Assembly (NCBI GenBank): GCA_031292355.1
Contig: JARLHI010000075.1
Span: forward strand, 310,001-374,000
Reading direction: 5' to 3'
Length of the DNA stretch: 64,000 nt
Origin: Candidatus Obscuribacterales bacterium
Lineage (GTDB): Bacteria; Cyanobacteriota; Vampirovibrionia; Obscuribacterales; Obscuribacteraceae
Position numbers and translations under genes: made by a program
In this document: in pieces, positions 63,665-64,000 of the stretch
Numbering within the stretch: the stretch's first letter is position 1
Layout of the letters: each line of letters begins with the position of its first letter
Notes under the pieces: model-generated
What the model was told of the DNA's origin: nothing
The model's database searches: none
The model's input: the letters and a program-made list of their open reading frames with translations, nothing else

Positions 63665-63817
63665 TTAAAAGGTCCAAAGCCGCGAAGGCGAAGAATATAT
63701 TGGCAATTTACATAAATCGGTTAGCTGTGATTGAGGAGTGGCAGCACTCGTTGCAATGCAGCAATAACTAGTGACATTAAGGGCTAACAGAGCCGAACTT
63801 GCTAATATCGCTCGCAT
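63665..63817 (-). CDS. possible small secreted protein
   Basis: From the ATG at 63817 this 50-codon frame begins MRAILASSALLALNVTSYCC, which looks like a signal peptide or short membrane anchor, then a polar tail. GGATC lies upstream, 20 bases after the stop of the gene cut by the window edge, so the two could be one operon. Nothing similar is recognised and the call is weak. Confidence 0.3.
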   Translation of the reverse strand: MRAILASSALLALNVTSYCCIATSAATPQSQLTDLCKLPIYSSPSRLWTF

Positions 63818-63836
63818 CTTAGATCCAACGCATGCA

Positions 63837-63998
63837 TTACATTTTTTCGTACCAGACCGGACCGTCGTGCTCAGACTCGGCAACTACAGCTTCGCTCTCA
63901 TCGGAGGCCGCGGCAGGCTGCAGGATGTCAAGCAGGCGAATATAGATATGAGCAATTTTGGAACGCTCTTCGTCAGTCCACTCACCCTTACGAAATTC
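63837..63998 (-). CDS. C-terminus of a hypothetical protein cut by the right window edge
   Basis: The frame is open to the right edge and ends in TAA (63837-63839); the visible 53 codons read EFRKGEWTDEERSKIAHIYI, an acidic stretch (SDESEAVVAESEHD) and a final GPVWYEKM. The segment KGEWTDEERSKIAHIYIRLLDIL is a typical amphipathic helix. The start and most of the protein lie outside the window, so the family cannot be judged. Confidence 0.7.
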   Translation of the reverse strand, partial: EFRKGEWTDEERSKIAHIYIRLLDILQPAAASDESEAVVAESEHDGPVWYEKM

Positions 63999-64000
63999 GT

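Overview
The window is a stretch of bacterial chromosome of moderate GC content, densely coding on both strands. It has no rRNA, tRNA, CRISPR array, prophage or insertion sequence that I could recognise. The envelope is of the Gram-negative type: two TolC-family outer membrane proteins, a Tat-exported flavoenzyme and many Sec signal peptides. Eukaryote-like Ser/Thr kinases carrying leucine-rich repeats, frequent TTG/GTG starts and many lineage-specific secreted families would fit a non-photosynthetic relative of Cyanobacteria (Obscuribacterales/Melainabacteria type). That assignment is an inference from gene content and was not tested.

Layout. 1-5.7 kb: a gene cut by the left edge, then two tandem receptor-like kinases (kinase, one membrane helix, C-terminal LRRs) duplicated together with their leaders, and a TPR/thioredoxin-fold secreted protein. 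5.8-19.2 kb: hypotheticals, a thaumatin/GH64-like protein, a DUF4239 membrane protein coupled to an uncharacterised barrel-like protein, a secreted alpha/beta hydrolase, an SDR, a DUF2252 protein, a glycine-zipper protein, a 14-helix MFS exporter and a GT-C glycosyltransferase. 19.2-24.4 kb: a regulatory gap followed by two tandem TolC-like proteins. 24.5-30.5 kb: a phosphofructokinase with pyrophosphate-type residues, a truncated haemoglobin, two coupled paralogous secreted proteins, a Tat-dependent BBE-type flavoenzyme and a cupin. 30.6-33.5 kb: a HAD phosphatase and two LolA-like paralogues, with a leftover HAD tail showing a segmental duplication. 33.5-36.6 kb: an M13 peptidase and an SRPBCC-ArsR operon with a clear operator.

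36.7-39.3 kb is the most interesting locus. A good promoter leads into a short Met-rich reading frame, then a perfect 12-bp terminator abutting the ribosome binding site of a trans-sulfuration enzyme gene (MetB type), followed by an aspartokinase that lacks ACT domains. This looks like attenuation control of methionine synthesis, paired with an enzyme that has lost its allosteric domain.

39.3-48.2 kb: an ammonium transporter, an orphan VirD2-like relaxase domain, a P450, a DoxX protein, a short UvrA-like ATPase, a GT87-type glycosyltransferase and an EamA transporter with a His-rich tail. 48.4-54.5 kb: MscS, a GT4 and a GT20 (trehalose-phosphate-synthase type) enzyme, with small stress-type proteins between them, suggesting an osmotic/stress region. 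54.6-64 kb: repeat-containing secreted proteins, a third member of the secreted family seen at 26-28 kb, a putrescine aminotransferase next to an amine-oxidase-like flavoprotein, a protein with a degenerate kinase-like C-terminus, an LRV-repeat protein, a glycine-rich stress membrane protein, and a gene cut by the right edge.
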